From Xenophilus sp. L33 (GTDB lineage Bacteria > Pseudomonadota > Gammaproteobacteria > Burkholderiales > Burkholderiaceae_C), in assembly GCF_009765735.1 (NCBI RefSeq), contig NZ_LMUW01000126.1:45830-101165 (forward strand): DNA of 55,336 nt. The letters run 5' to 3'. A program made the position numbers and the translations under genes. The stretch's first letter is position 1. The number at the start of each line of letters is the position of its first letter. Below are positions 8,463 through 17,002 of this stretch, piece by piece. The notes below the pieces were generated by a model, which worked only from the letters and a program-made list of their open reading frames with translations, was not told the origin of the DNA and made no database searches.

Positions 8463-11400
8463 TCAATGCGCCGCCACCACCGCGATGCCGCGGATCTGCC
8501 CGGCCTTGCCTTCGACCACCGGCCGCGGATAGCGCGCCGGCGCGAAGCGATGCAGCAACTCGGCCTCGCGGCCGCGGGTCAGCGCCAGGTTGGCCAGCTT
8601 GACGTGGCCGTAGCCGCGGATCGCCAGCGGCAGCGCCGCGATCTGCGCCGCCAGCTTCTGGTTGGCGGATGACAGCTCGGCCGCCAGTTCGTCCAGGCGG
8701 GCCTCGAACTGGCCGATCAGCTGGCGCTCCAGGCGCCGCTCCTCGGTGTAGCCGAAGACGTCTAGCGCGGTGCCGCGCAGCGCCTTGCCGTGGGCCAGCA
8801 GCTTCAGCACCGGCTGCATCCAGGCGCCGAGCCGGATCTTGACCGGCGGCTGGCCGTTCTTCGGCCTGGCGATGAAGGGCGGTGCCATGTGGTATTCGAG
8901 CTTCAGCGGGCCTTCGAACTGCTCGGCCAACCGGGCCTGGAAGCTGCCGTCGGTGTAGAGGCGCGCGACCTCGTACTCGTCCTTGTAGCTCATCAGCTTG
9001 AGCAAGCTGCGGGCCGCGTTGCGGGTGACCGGCAGGCTCGGATCGCCGCCGGCGAGCGCCGCCTCGCGCTGCCGCAAGGCGGCGATGCGGGCCTCGTAGC
9101 GGCGGGCCCAGGCGGCGTTCTGGTAGGCGCCCAGCTGCTTCACGGCGCGCGCCACCAGCGCGTCCGGCGATTCGTCGAGGACCTCGGCCACCGGCGCGGC
9201 GCGCAGTGCCTCGATCGCCTCAGGCGCGCCGGCCGCCAGGCGGCCGAGCGAGAAGGCCATCTGGTTGGACGCGACCGCGACGCCGTTCAACTCGATCGCG
9301 CGGGTGAGCGACTCCAGCCCGAGCGGGATCAGGCCGCGCTGCCAGGCGTAGCCGGCGGCCAGGATGTTCGAGGCCAGCGTGTCGCCAAGGAATTCCTCGG
9401 CCAGCGTCTGCGCGTCGAAGGTCTCGACCTGTTCGTCGCCGGCGACGAAGCGCATCTTCTCGAGCAGCAGGTCGACGTGCAGGTCCGCGTCCGGGTTGCG
9501 CAGCGATTCGGCGACCGGAATCTCGTGCGTGTTGGCCAGGATCCGGGTGCGGCCGTGGCGCACCGTCTGCAGGGCATCGGCCGAGGCGCCGACCACCACG
9601 TCGCAGGCCAGGATGGCGTCGGCCTGCTGGGTGTCGATGCGCACCTGGTTGAGCCGCTCCGGCCGGTCCGCGAGGCGCACGAAGCTCAGCACCGCCCCGC
9701 CCTTCTGGGCGAAGCCCATGAAGTCGAGCACGCTGGCCGACTTGCCTTCCAGGTGCGCGGCCATCGCGATCACCGCGCCCACGGTCACCACGCCGGTGCC
9801 GCCGACGCCGGTCACCAGCAGGTCGTAGGGCGCGTCCCAGGCGCGTTCGGCCGGCCGCGCGAGCGCCGCGACGTGCGCCAGGAAGGCTTCCTTGCCGGCG
9901 GCCAGCGCGCCGCTCTTCTTGCGCGGCGCACCGCCGGTGACGCCGACGAAGCTCGGGCAGAAGCCCTTCTCGCAGGAATAGTCCTTGTTGCAGCTGGTCT
10001 GGTCGATCTTGCGCTTGCGGCCAAGGTCGGTCTCGTGCGGCAGCACCGCCACGCAGTTGCTCTGCACGGTGCAGTCGCCGCAGCCCTCGCAGACCGCCTC
10101 GTTGATGAAGAGGCGCTTGGCCGGATCGGCCATCTCGCCCTTCTTGCGGCGGCGGCGCTTCTCGGCGGCGCAGGTCTGCTCGTAGATGAGCACCGTCACG
10201 CCCGGCACCTCGCGCAACCGGCGCTGCACCGCGTCCAGTTCGCTGCGGTCGTGGAATTCGGTACCGGCCGGGAAGCGGTCCTTGATGCCGTCGTAGTGGC
10301 CGATGGCGTCGCTCACCACCACCACCTTCTTGACGCCTTCGGACTCCACCTGGCGCGCGATCGCGTCGACGCTGATCACGCCGTCGACCGGCTGGCCGCC
10401 GGTCATCGCGACGGCGTCGTTGAAGAGGATCTTGTAGGTCAGCGTGGCCTTGGCCGCGACCGCCTGCCGGATCGCCAGGTAGCCCGAGTGGTAGTAGGTG
10501 CCGTCGCCGAGGTTCTGGAACACGTGCGGCGTCTTGGTGAACATCGAGTGCGACACCCAGTCGACGCCCTCGCCGCCCATCTGGATCAGCCCGGCGGTGC
10601 TGCGGTCCATCCAGTTGGCCATGAAATGGCAGCCGATGCCGGCGCGGGCGGTCGAGCCTTCGGGCACCTTGGTGCTGGTGTTGTGCGGGCAGCCGGCGCA
10701 GAAGTAGGGCAGCCGCTTGACCGCGTCGCCGCCGTTGCTGAGCAGCTCCGGCGGCGTGAAGTCGCGCACGTGCTGCAGGTGGTCGCCGAGTTCGGTGTTG
10801 TCCGGGAAGTGCTTCGCCAGCCACTCGGCGACCAGCTCGATCAGCCGCGAGGGCCGCAGCTCGCCCAGCGCCGACACCAGCGGCCGGCCTTCGCGGTCGA
10901 GCTTGCCGACCAGCGCCGGGCGGGCCTCGGGCGGCGCGTTGTAGAACATGTCGCGCAACTGGGTCTCGACCACCGCGCCCTTCTCCTCGACCACCAGGAT
11001 CTCGTCCAGGTCTTGCGCGAATTCGCGCATGCGGCCCTGTTCGAGCGGGAAGCTCAGGCCGACCTTGTAGAGCCGCAGCCCGGCGCTGGCCAGGCTGGCC
11101 GGCGTCACCTCCAGCCGGCGCAGCACTTCCATCAGGTCGAAGTGCGCCTTGCCGCAGGTGACGATGCCGACCTTGGCGCGCGGGCTCTCGATCACCTGCC
11201 GGTCGACGCTGTTGACGCGGCTGAAGGCGGCCACCGCCTTCAGCTTGTCGGCCAGCCGGGCCTCGATCGAGAGCGAAGGCAGGTCCGGCCAGCGGTAGTG
11301 CAGCCCGTCGGCCGGCGGCCGGTGGCCGGTCGCGGCGCGCACCGTGTCGGCGTCGGCCCAGGCCGCGACCCGGGCATTGACGAGATCGAGGTCGACCGTG

Positions 11401-12068
11401 CCGGCGCTTTCCACCACTTCCGACAGGGCGGCCATGCCGACCCAGGCGCCGGAATAGCGCGACAGCTCGTAGCCGTAGAGGCCGAACTCCAGGTACTCGG
11501 CGACGCTCGCCGGCTGCAGCACCGGCATGCTCCAGGCGACTAAGGCCTGGTCGCTCTGGTGCGGCATAGAGGACGAGACGCAGCCGTGGTCGTCGCCCGC
11601 CACCACCAGCACGCCGCCGTGCGGCGACGAGCCGTAGGCGTTGCCGTGCTTGAGCGCGTCGCCGGCGCGGTCGACGCCGGGGCCCTTGCCGTACCACATC
11701 GCGAAGACGCCCTCGACCGTGCGTTCCGGGTCCGACTCGACCCGCTGCGTGCCGAGCACCTGGGTCGCGCCCAGCTCCTCGTTGATCGCGGGAACGAAGC
11801 GGATGCCGGCTTCCTTGAAGTCCGGGCCGGCCTTCCAGATCGCCTGGTCGACCATGCCGAGCGGCGAGCCGCGGTAGCCGCTGACGAAGCCCTGGCTGTC
11901 GATGCCGCGGGCGGCGTCGCGCTGGCGCTGCATCAGCAGCACCCGCACCAGCGCCTGGGTGCCGGTCAGGAAGATTGCGCCGGAGCGGGCCCAGAGGCTG
12001 TCGGCCAGGCGGTAGCCGGGGCGTGCCAGTTCGGCCGCGGGATTGGGGGTCGGTGGGGAGCTGTCCAT
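8463..12068 (-). CDS. iorAB: Indolepyruvate ferredoxin oxidoreductase, fused alpha and beta subunits
   Basis: This 1201-residue protein oxidatively decarboxylates aryl or branched-chain 2-oxoacids to acyl-CoA with ferredoxin as acceptor. The N-terminal half is IorA-like and includes a thiamine-diphosphate segment (LGDGTYYHSGYLAIRQAV). A cysteine-rich iron-sulfur segment follows (INEAVCEGCGDC, then CNKDYSCEKGFC). The C-terminal part is IorB-like (TGVGGTGVVTVGAVIAMAAH). The single-chain fusion is usual in aerobic proteobacteria. The gene diverges from an Lrp/AsnC regulator with a palindrome between them, suggesting control by amino acids or their oxoacids. Confidence 0.93.
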   Translation of the reverse strand: MDSSPPTPNPAAELARPGYRLADSLWARSGAIFLTGTQALVRVLLMQRQRDAARGIDSQGFVSGYRGSPLGMVDQAIWKAGPDFKEAGIRFVPAINEELGATQVLGTQRVESDPERTVEGVFAMWYGKGPGVDRAGDALKHGNAYGSSPHGGVLVVAGDDHGCVSSSMPHQSDQALVAWSMPVLQPASVAEYLEFGLYGYELSRYSGAWVGMAALSEVVESAGTVDLDLVNARVAAWADADTVRAATGHRPPADGLHYRWPDLPSLSIEARLADKLKAVAAFSRVNSVDRQVIESPRAKVGIVTCGKAHFDLMEVLRRLEVTPASLASAGLRLYKVGLSFPLEQGRMREFAQDLDEILVVEEKGAVVETQLRDMFYNAPPEARPALVGKLDREGRPLVSALGELRPSRLIELVAEWLAKHFPDNTELGDHLQHVRDFTPPELLSNGGDAVKRLPYFCAGCPHNTSTKVPEGSTARAGIGCHFMANWMDRSTAGLIQMGGEGVDWVSHSMFTKTPHVFQNLGDGTYYHSGYLAIRQAVAAKATLTYKILFNDAVAMTGGQPVDGVISVDAIARQVESEGVKKVVVVSDAIGHYDGIKDRFPAGTEFHDRSELDAVQRRLREVPGVTVLIYEQTCAAEKRRRRKKGEMADPAKRLFINEAVCEGCGDCTVQSNCVAVLPHETDLGRKRKIDQTSCNKDYSCEKGFCPSFVGVTGGAPRKKSGALAAGKEAFLAHVAALARPAERAWDAPYDLLVTGVGGTGVVTVGAVIAMAAHLEGKSASVLDFMGFAQKGGAVLSFVRLADRPERLNQVRIDTQQADAILACDVVVGASADALQTVRHGRTRILANTHEIPVAESLRNPDADLHVDLLLEKMRFVAGDEQVETFDAQTLAEEFLGDTLASNILAAGYAWQRGLIPLGLESLTRAIELNGVAVASNQMAFSLGRLAAGAPEAIEALRAAPVAEVLDESPDALVARAVKQLGAYQNAAWARRYEARIAALRQREAALAGGDPSLPVTRNAARSLLKLMSYKDEYEVARLYTDGSFQARLAEQFEGPLKLEYHMAPPFIARPKNGQPPVKIRLGAWMQPVLKLLAHGKALRGTALDVFGYTEERRLERQLIGQFEARLDELAAELSSANQKLAAQIAALPLAIRGYGHVKLANLALTRGREAELLHRFAPARYPRPVVEGKAGQIRGIAVVAAH

Positions 12069-12134
12069 GCAATAAATTGTTGTGCCGCCGGACAGGAAAG
12101 TGCTTCTTCAATACACTAGCGGATCACCCTATCT

Positions 12135-12151
12135 GGAGAATTTCATTCTCC
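12135..12151. promoter_or_regulatory. Inverted repeat, probable Lrp-family operator
   Basis: A perfect dyad GGAGAAT-TTC-ATTCTCC lies between the divergent iorAB and Lrp-type genes, 9 bases before the regulator's ATG. Lrp/AsnC proteins bind such dyads and commonly repress their own gene while controlling the divergent metabolic gene. The repeat is seen directly; the binding protein is inferred. Confidence 0.65.
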
Positions 12152-12160
12152 AAAATCGCC

Positions 12161-12682
12161 ATGAACGTCGATTCCATTCTTCTGGACAGCCACAGCCTGA
12201 AGATTCTTTTCGAACTTCAGCGCGACGCGCGGCAGACCGTGCAGCAGATATCGGAAGCGGTCGGCCTCTCGCCCACGCCCTGCTGGAAGCGCATCAAGGA
12301 CATGGAAGCGGCCGGCGTCATCCAGGGCTACACCGCCGTCATCGACCGCGAGAAGGTCGGCCTGCACGTCGCCGCGGTGGCCGAGGTGAACCTCGACCGG
12401 CACAGCGAATCCCAGGTGCAGTTGTTCGAGCAGGCGGTCGCGGCCAGCCCGCAGATCATCCGTTGCGTCTCGGCGACCGGGCCGGCCGACTACATCCTGA
12501 CGGTGCTGGTGCAGGACATGAAGCACTACGAACGTTTTCTGCACGAGACGCTGTTCAGCCTGCCGGGCGTGACGCACGTGCGCTCCAGCATCGTGCTGCG
12601 GGAGATCAAGTCGGAGGTCGCGCTGCCGATCGAGCAACACCCTTCGAAGCCGGCCGCCGCCCCCCGCGCCCGCCGGCGCTGA
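12161..12682 (+). CDS. Lrp/AsnC family transcriptional regulator
   Basis: This 173-residue protein has an N-terminal winged helix-turn-helix (ILFELQRDARQTVQQISEAV, then LSPTPCWKRIKDMEAAGVI) and a C-terminal RAM ligand-binding domain containing CVSATGPADYILTVLVQDM. The family senses amino acids or related small molecules. Divergent pairing with iorAB implies it regulates aromatic or branched-chain amino-acid breakdown. The ATG at 12161 was chosen over upstream in-frame codons because it puts the operator dyad outside the coding region and matches family length. The last dozen residues are a basic Arg/Pro/Ala tail. Confidence 0.92.
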   Translation: MNVDSILLDSHSLKILFELQRDARQTVQQISEAVGLSPTPCWKRIKDMEAAGVIQGYTAVIDREKVGLHVAAVAEVNLDRHSESQVQLFEQAVAASPQIIRCVSATGPADYILTVLVQDMKHYERFLHETLFSLPGVTHVRSSIVLREIKSEVALPIEQHPSKPAAAPRARRR

Positions 12683-12791
12683 CACACGGGGGCTGGATCG
12701 AATCGTGCATAGTCCATTCGGACCTTCCGACTCGAGACGCACGAGAATCACGTTTTGAGGCCTCGACATGCATCTCCAAAAGGGAAATCCC

Positions 12792-13052
12792 ATGCCCCAG
12801 ACCCTCCGCGAACTGCTGCTGGCCATTGATTCCGGCCAGGACGCGTTCGAAGCCCCCGACCGATCGGCCTCCGAATGGCCGAAATTCATCCAGTTGTTCA
12901 ATTGCGCCATGCAGGCCGAGACCGACGGCTTCATCCAGGGACTGGAAGTGCGGCGCTCGAAAGGCGTCAGCTCCTATGGCTGGCCGGTGAAGTTCCGGGT
13001 CAAGCAGATCACTCCGCTGGGCAAGAAGGAACTGGAGGAAATGCGCTTCTGA
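12792..13052 (+). CDS. Conserved small hypothetical protein
   Basis: This 86-residue protein is not recognised. A good ribosome-binding sequence (AAGGGAAAT) precedes the ATG at 12792; an in-frame ATG at 12768 is less well supported. The C-terminal part, with GVSSYGWPVKFRVKQITPLGKKELEEM, has the look of a small wing or beta hairpin followed by a helix. It has no signal peptide or membrane segment. It follows the Lrp regulator after about 110 bp and is probably an independent unit. Confidence 0.65.
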   Translation: MPQTLRELLLAIDSGQDAFEAPDRSASEWPKFIQLFNCAMQAETDGFIQGLEVRRSKGVSSYGWPVKFRVKQITPLGKKELEEMRF

Positions 13053-13062
13053 TCGAGCGACT

Positions 13063-13314
13063 TCAGCGTCCGAAGCCGGCTTCCCGTTTGATTTCGGCGT
13101 CGGGCGCTGCGTCCGTGCGTGGCGCCCGACGGGCCGGCTTGCGCGGTCCGAGGCTCGCCAGAAGGGGCAAGGCGTCGTCCGGCAAGGTTTCGCCCGGTGC
13201 CTTCGCCGCGGCGGTCTCCATCAACGCGCCCATGCCGCGGGCGAAATCACGAACGCCGCGCTCGAAGTCGGCAACGGCCTGAAGGTATTCGCGGCGGGCG
13301 GTCTTGGCGCTCAT
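13063..13314 (-). CDS. Small hypothetical protein
   Basis: This 83-residue protein, beginning MSAKTARREYLQAVADF, has an N-terminal amphipathic helix followed by an Ala/Pro-rich stretch and a basic C-terminus. No family is recognised. It converges with the preceding small gene, leaving 10 bases between stop codons. Reading frame and codon use fit the host, but with so short a gene the call rests on composition only. Confidence 0.5.
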   Translation of the reverse strand: MSAKTARREYLQAVADFERGVRDFARGMGALMETAAAKAPGETLPDDALPLLASLGPRKPARRAPRTDAAPDAEIKREAGFGR

Positions 13315-13383
13315 GCAACGCATTCTGCGCGGAAGGGGCTGAATCGGGAAGCGAAGCGTCGCGGCGGGCCGTCGTCTCTTTAG

Positions 13384-14076
13384 TCACTTTTCAGGTCGCG
13401 GCTTCAACCCGGGTGAGGAAGAACGCACCGCGCAAGCGCGTTCGTAGAGCCCGATCGCCGACCGGTTGTCGCTCAGCACATGCAGGAACGCAAGCGCCCT
13501 GCGGGCCTCGATCCGCTCGCACATCGCGTTCACCAGGCGCCCGGCGATGCCCCGGCCGCGCCACGCATCGTCGACGCAGACGGCGCTGATCTCGACGCCG
13601 CCTTCCATGCGCATGCGCTCGCCGGCCATCGCGACCAGGCGGCCCTGCTGCCGGATGCCGATGAATTCGCCCATCTCCATCGTTCGCGCGGCGAAAGGGC
13701 CCGGGCGCGTGCGCTGCACCAGGGCCTGGACCTCGTCGGCATCCGCTGCGCCGAGCCGGACCGCCGAGGCATCGACGTCGCGGGGCGCGGGCGACCGTGC
13801 AGCCACCATCTGGTGGACGACGCCCAGCGGCGTGGCCCGCAACGTGGCGACCTCGACGGCGGGCCGCAGCGACTGCACGATCGCCGGCTCGTGCGAGCGG
13901 ACGAGCTCGCCCAGCGCCTGCCAGGCATCGGGGCCTTCGCTGGAAAGCCCCGCGAAGGGCGACACCGCCGGCAGATAGCGACGCACGACGTCGTTGCCGA
14001 CGCCCAGGTCCTGCTGCAGGGTCGTGAGTGCCGCCCAGGCGGGGCGGTCGAGTCGGGCTTCCAATGTGAGGTTCAT
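13384..14076 (-). CDS. GNAT family N-acetyltransferase
   Basis: This 230-residue protein carries an acetyl-CoA-binding GNAT core in its C-terminal half: GGVEISAVCVDDAWRGRGIA (motif A, R/Q-x-x-G-x-G/A type) and LHVLSDNRSAIGLYERA (motif B). The N-terminal 100 residues are a variable extension as in FR47-like members. The substrate is unknown. The last 20 residues, after LYER, depart from the usual hydrophobic finish (LGF), which could mean a late frameshift, but the catalytic core is intact. It is divergent from the GlxA-type regulator and may share its operator. Confidence 0.85.
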   Translation of the reverse strand: MNLTLEARLDRPAWAALTTLQQDLGVGNDVVRRYLPAVSPFAGLSSEGPDAWQALGELVRSHEPAIVQSLRPAVEVATLRATPLGVVHQMVAARSPAPRDVDASAVRLGAADADEVQALVQRTRPGPFAARTMEMGEFIGIRQQGRLVAMAGERMRMEGGVEISAVCVDDAWRGRGIAGRLVNAMCERIEARRALAFLHVLSDNRSAIGLYERACAVRSSSPGLKPRPEK

Positions 14077-14109
14077 GGCACCGAGCGTAGGTCCGCAAGC
14101 CTGCGACTA

Positions 14110-14130
14110 CCATGGTCGCAAATGACATTC
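14110..14130. promoter_or_regulatory. Operator-like repeat, copy 1
   Basis: The 21 bases starting CCATGGTCGCAAATGACA recur as an inverted copy (20 of 21 identical) at 15140-15160, so the two copies flank the AraC-type gene and precede both it and the next gene. This is the pattern expected for sites bound by the encoded regulator. It also argues that the ATG inside this repeat (14112) is not the true start of the regulator. Confidence 0.6.
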
Positions 14131-14147
14131 CCGGCATCGTTCGCGAC

Positions 14148-15107
14148 ATGCGCCTGACCGTCCTCGCCCTCGACGGTGTCTTCGACACCGGCCTGACCGT
14201 GTTCCTGGACACCTTCGCCACCGCCAACGAACTGGCCGCCGCCCGCGGCGACGTCCATGCGCTCTTCGAGGTGCAGGTCGTTGGCGTACGGCCGCAGGTG
14301 CGCACGGCGCTGGGCCTGACCATGGCCGTCGACAACGCCGACGCGGTCGCCAGGCCGGACTGGGTGCTGGTGCCGGCGCTGAATGCCAAGCAGCCGCCTG
14401 CCCTGGCGCTCGCCCTCGACCGGCCGGACGTGAAGGAGGCCGTGGCCCACCTGCAGGCCTGGCACGCCCGCGGCATCGGGCTGGCCGCGGCCTGCGTCGG
14501 CACCTTTCTCCTGGCCGAGGGCGGCCTGCTGGACGGCCAGGAAGCCACGACCACCTGGTCGCTGGCGCCCTGGTTCCGCCAGCGCTATCCGATGGTGCGG
14601 CTCGACGAAGCGCGCATGGTGAGCGTCTCGGGCCGCACCGTCACCGCGGGCTCCGCGATGGGCCACCTCGACCTCGCGCTCTGGCTGGTCCGCCAGGCCA
14701 GCCCGGAAATGGCCACGCTCGTCGCCCGCTTCATGCTGATCGACCAGCGGCCCTCGCAGGCGAAATACATCATCCCGGACCATCTCGCGCATGCCGATCC
14801 CCTGGTCGAGCGCTTCGAGCGCTGGGCCCGCGACCACCTCTCGGTCGGCTTCTCGCTGAAGGACGCGGCCAGTGCCCTGGCCGTCACCACCCGCACCCTG
14901 CAACGCCGGACCGAGGCGGTGCTCGGCAAATCGCCGCTGGCCTTCTTCCAGGACATCCGCGTCGAGCGCGCGCAGCACCTGGTGTCGATCGGCGAAGGCC
15001 TGGAGGACGTCGCCGCGCAGGTCGGCTACGCCGATGCCCGGACCCTGCTCGCCTTCCTGCGACGACGGCTCGGGCGCGGCGTGCGGGAGCTGCGGGCCGG
15101 TCCCTGA
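14148..15107 (+). CDS. GlxA-type transcriptional regulator (DJ-1/PfpI domain plus AraC HTH)
   Basis: The N-terminal 170 residues form a DJ-1/PfpI (class I glutamine amidotransferase-like) domain with the nucleophile-elbow region GLAAACVGTFLLAEGGLL. The C-terminal 100 residues are an AraC/XylS double helix-turn-helix (FSLKDAASALAVTTRTLQRR and VAAQVGYADARTLLAFLRRR). The ligand is unknown. I chose the ATG at 14148 (MRLTVLALDGVFDTG) because the fold begins there and an upstream ATG at 14112 lies in a probable operator; starting there would add 12 residues. Probable targets are the divergent acetyltransferase and the following small gene. Confidence 0.9.
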   Translation: MRLTVLALDGVFDTGLTVFLDTFATANELAAARGDVHALFEVQVVGVRPQVRTALGLTMAVDNADAVARPDWVLVPALNAKQPPALALALDRPDVKEAVAHLQAWHARGIGLAAACVGTFLLAEGGLLDGQEATTTWSLAPWFRQRYPMVRLDEARMVSVSGRTVTAGSAMGHLDLALWLVRQASPEMATLVARFMLIDQRPSQAKYIIPDHLAHADPLVERFERWARDHLSVGFSLKDAASALAVTTRTLQRRTEAVLGKSPLAFFQDIRVERAQHLVSIGEGLEDVAAQVGYADARTLLAFLRRRLGRGVRELRAGP

Positions 15108-15122
15108 ACGCCGATCACGCAT

Positions 15123-15160
15123 GTCGCAAATGCATCCCTGAATGTCATTGGCGACCATGG
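15123..15160. promoter_or_regulatory. Operator-like repeat, copy 2 (dyad)
   Basis: TCGCAAATG at 15123-15131 faces CATTGGCGA at 15147-15155, an imperfect dyad. Its right half (15140-15160) is the inverted copy of the repeat at 14110-14130. It lies about 65 bp upstream of the small gene starting at 15226, in the position of an activator site. Confidence 0.6.
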
Positions 15161-15225
15161 CCGAGAGCGCCTGGGCTTTCTACATTGGACCTGTCGATCC
15201 GACATGAAACCAAGTGGAGTGCAAA

Positions 15226-15510
15226 GTGAAGATCCTGGCCATTGGAACCCTCGAGCCGCTCACCGACGAACAGTCCAAGCGCATCTTTCCGAACGAAGTC
15301 CCCGCGACCCTGAAGCTGTATCTCGACGGCAAGATCGAGCAGTTCTGGCTGCGCGACGAAATGAAGGGCGCGGTGTTCCTCATGAACGTCGACTCGCAGG
15401 CGGAAGCCGAGAAGTTGCTCGGCGCGCTGCCTTTCACCGCGGAGAACCTGCATTCGTTCGACTACTACCCGGTGGGGCCACTGCTGCCGCTGGGGTTCCT
15501 GATCCAGTAG
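15226..15510 (+). CDS. Small conserved protein, muconolactone-isomerase/YCII-like fold
   Basis: This 94-residue protein (MKILAIGTLEPLTDEQ) has the pattern of a dimeric alpha/beta ferredoxin-like protein: an N-terminal strand, a helix, the strands GKIEQFWLRDEMKGAVFLMN, and a helix with QAEAEKLLGALPF. Related small proteins occur beside AraC regulators and are often uncharacterised. I chose GTG 15226 because GGAG lies six bases upstream; a GTG at 15214 is in frame. Its regulation by the upstream GlxA-like protein is inferred from the shared operator repeat. Confidence 0.7.
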   Translation: MKILAIGTLEPLTDEQSKRIFPNEVPATLKLYLDGKIEQFWLRDEMKGAVFLMNVDSQAEAEKLLGALPFTAENLHSFDYYPVGPLLPLGFLIQ

Positions 15511-15523
15511 GCGATCGGGAATG

Positions 15524-15558
15524 AAAAAGCCCCAGTGCGCGTTGCGCCTGGGGCTTTT
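15524..15558 (+). terminator. Bidirectional intrinsic terminator
   Basis: GAAAAAGCCCCAG and CTGGGGCTTTTC pair around a short loop (GTGCGCGTTGCGC), giving a strong hairpin followed by T residues. It ends the preceding small gene and marks the last clear host feature before the prophage region. From 15559 to 15797 there is no gene, only the candidate integrase arm-type repeat at 15701. Confidence 0.85.
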
Positions 15559-15797
15559 CGTGAACCGTCGGGGACGTGTTCTGGAGCATTGGAGCGTCGG
15601 CATGTTGCCTTGGAACCCGCGCCGGTGCGGTGTTTTGCTCCGGGCGCTCGGTGCTGTTCCCCCGGTTCATTCCCCATCTATCGCTGAGTCGCCAACACAC
15701 GGGGGCAAATAGAAGTCAAGCCTCGTCGAACCCCAGCATCGCCATGGCTACGCGACCGAATCGCAGTCATACTCGCGGCGCCCTCAGAGAAGATTCC

Positions 15798-16964
15798 ATG
15801 ACCACCATCGGCCCCGTCACCCGCGCCCACGAATGGCTCGCTGACCGCTCAAAGAGCTCAGCGCCGTCTTCGCTGCCGCTTGCAGACAACGCTGGGAGGG
15901 TCGCCCCAGTAGGACGTGTCTACCTCGCGCCTCTCGACGGACTGCGCTTCGTTGCCTTTATGTTCGTGTTGCTCAGCCACGTCAGTCCTCCAGATTCAAT
16001 AGCCGGACACGGGTGGGTGGGGGTCGATCTATTTTTTGTGATCTCGTCCTTTCTTTTCTTCACCCTCTTTCAGGTTGAGTACCAGAGGACAGGGCGAATC
16101 GCGCTCGTTGATTTTTTTATCCGGCGCCTGCTGCGGGTCTACCCGTTGATGATCTTGGCGCCGCTAGTGTTTATGGCCGTCATGCACGGCAGCTACGACG
16201 CCGCGGCCGCTTGGTCGGAATTTCTAACGATCGCCACGTTCGGCGACAACATCCTTGGTAACCCCTGGTTCAGACGCGCAATCCCGTTTGCGAGCCACCT
16301 ATGGACGCTGTCATTCGAGTACCAGTTCTACCTCGTGCTTCCTGCGTTTTTTTACGCGTGCGTGTGGTTGGGAAGGTCCAAGGCGCTGTGCCTACTGCTA
16401 GTCGTCTGGCTAGCCTGTGTCCTCCTGCGAGCCCACTACGCCTACGCGCCGCACCCGACCATCTACTTCAACCCGATTCTGCGGCCTGACAGTGTTCTCT
16501 TGGGCATGGCATTGGCACTGATCGTCAAAGAGGTGTCTGATCATTTATGGATCGCGGCAGCATGCCTGATCGCATCAGCTATCGCTCTGATTTGGCTTCC
16601 GTCGATCTTTGTGTCTGGGCCAGGGAATGTGGCGCTTTACGCTGCAGCAGCGCTATTTGCAGGCTCTTGCCTATGGCTTGCCCTGAAGGCTCCATGGGCG
16701 GCAGCATTTTTGAGCACGAAGCCAATGGTTTACCTTGGCAAGCGATCGTTCGGTCTTTATGTGTTCCATCTTGCCGCGAGCTACTTCGTGAGCACTGCGC
16801 TTATGCCTTTGATCGGAGGCAACGCAGGTGCACGAGGCCTCTACTTCCTCCTCTTGACGTTGCTAGTCGCGACGATCATGGCGGTGGTGAGCTACCGCTT
16901 CATTGAACGCCCATTCCTCATCATGAAAGACAAGCGTGCAGTCGTTCTTTCGCGGCCGATCTAG
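15798..16964 (+). CDS. Acyltransferase 3 family membrane protein (OafA/YrhL-like)
   Basis: This 388-residue polytopic protein has about ten hydrophobic helices and the family motifs LDGLRFVAFMFVLLSH, GWVGVDLFFVISSFLFF, IRRLLRVYPLM and LWTLSFEYQFYLVLPAFF. Members transfer acetyl or other acyl groups to surface polysaccharides such as O-antigen. The ATG at 15798 is preceded by GAGAAG. Base composition is visibly less GC-rich, with more T-rich codons, than the flanking host genes. At the prophage edge, facing the phage genes, it is well placed to be a lysogenic-conversion gene; that role is inferred. Confidence 0.88.
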   Translation: MTTIGPVTRAHEWLADRSKSSAPSSLPLADNAGRVAPVGRVYLAPLDGLRFVAFMFVLLSHVSPPDSIAGHGWVGVDLFFVISSFLFFTLFQVEYQRTGRIALVDFFIRRLLRVYPLMILAPLVFMAVMHGSYDAAAAWSEFLTIATFGDNILGNPWFRRAIPFASHLWTLSFEYQFYLVLPAFFYACVWLGRSKALCLLLVVWLACVLLRAHYAYAPHPTIYFNPILRPDSVLLGMALALIVKEVSDHLWIAAACLIASAIALIWLPSIFVSGPGNVALYAAAALFAGSCLWLALKAPWAAAFLSTKPMVYLGKRSFGLYVFHLAASYFVSTALMPLIGGNAGARGLYFLLLTLLVATIMAVVSYRFIERPFLIMKDKRAVVLSRPI

Positions 16965-17002
16965 CCCCGCTCAGGCCGGAGATGAGAGCCGTAGTGGATG
17001 GT

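Noticed and set aside
5365..8532. A very long rightward open frame (about 1055 codons) across the histidine kinase and zwf
   Set aside because: It is antisense to the kinase and out of frame with zwf, and its product is Arg/Pro/Gln-rich low complexity, as expected from GC-rich shadow frames.
8790..11543. A long rightward open frame inside iorAB
   Set aside because: It is antisense to a gene with clear iron-sulfur and thiamine motifs and has no domain of its own.
13384..13450. A frameshift at the end of the GNAT gene
   Set aside because: The last residues deviate from the family, but the alternative frame gives no better ending, so I left the gene intact.
15578..15586. TTCTGGAG shared by the left flank of the prophage and the tRNA-Ser 3' end as a possible att core
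   Set aside because: Only eight bases match and the flanks diverge at once; too short to call against chance.
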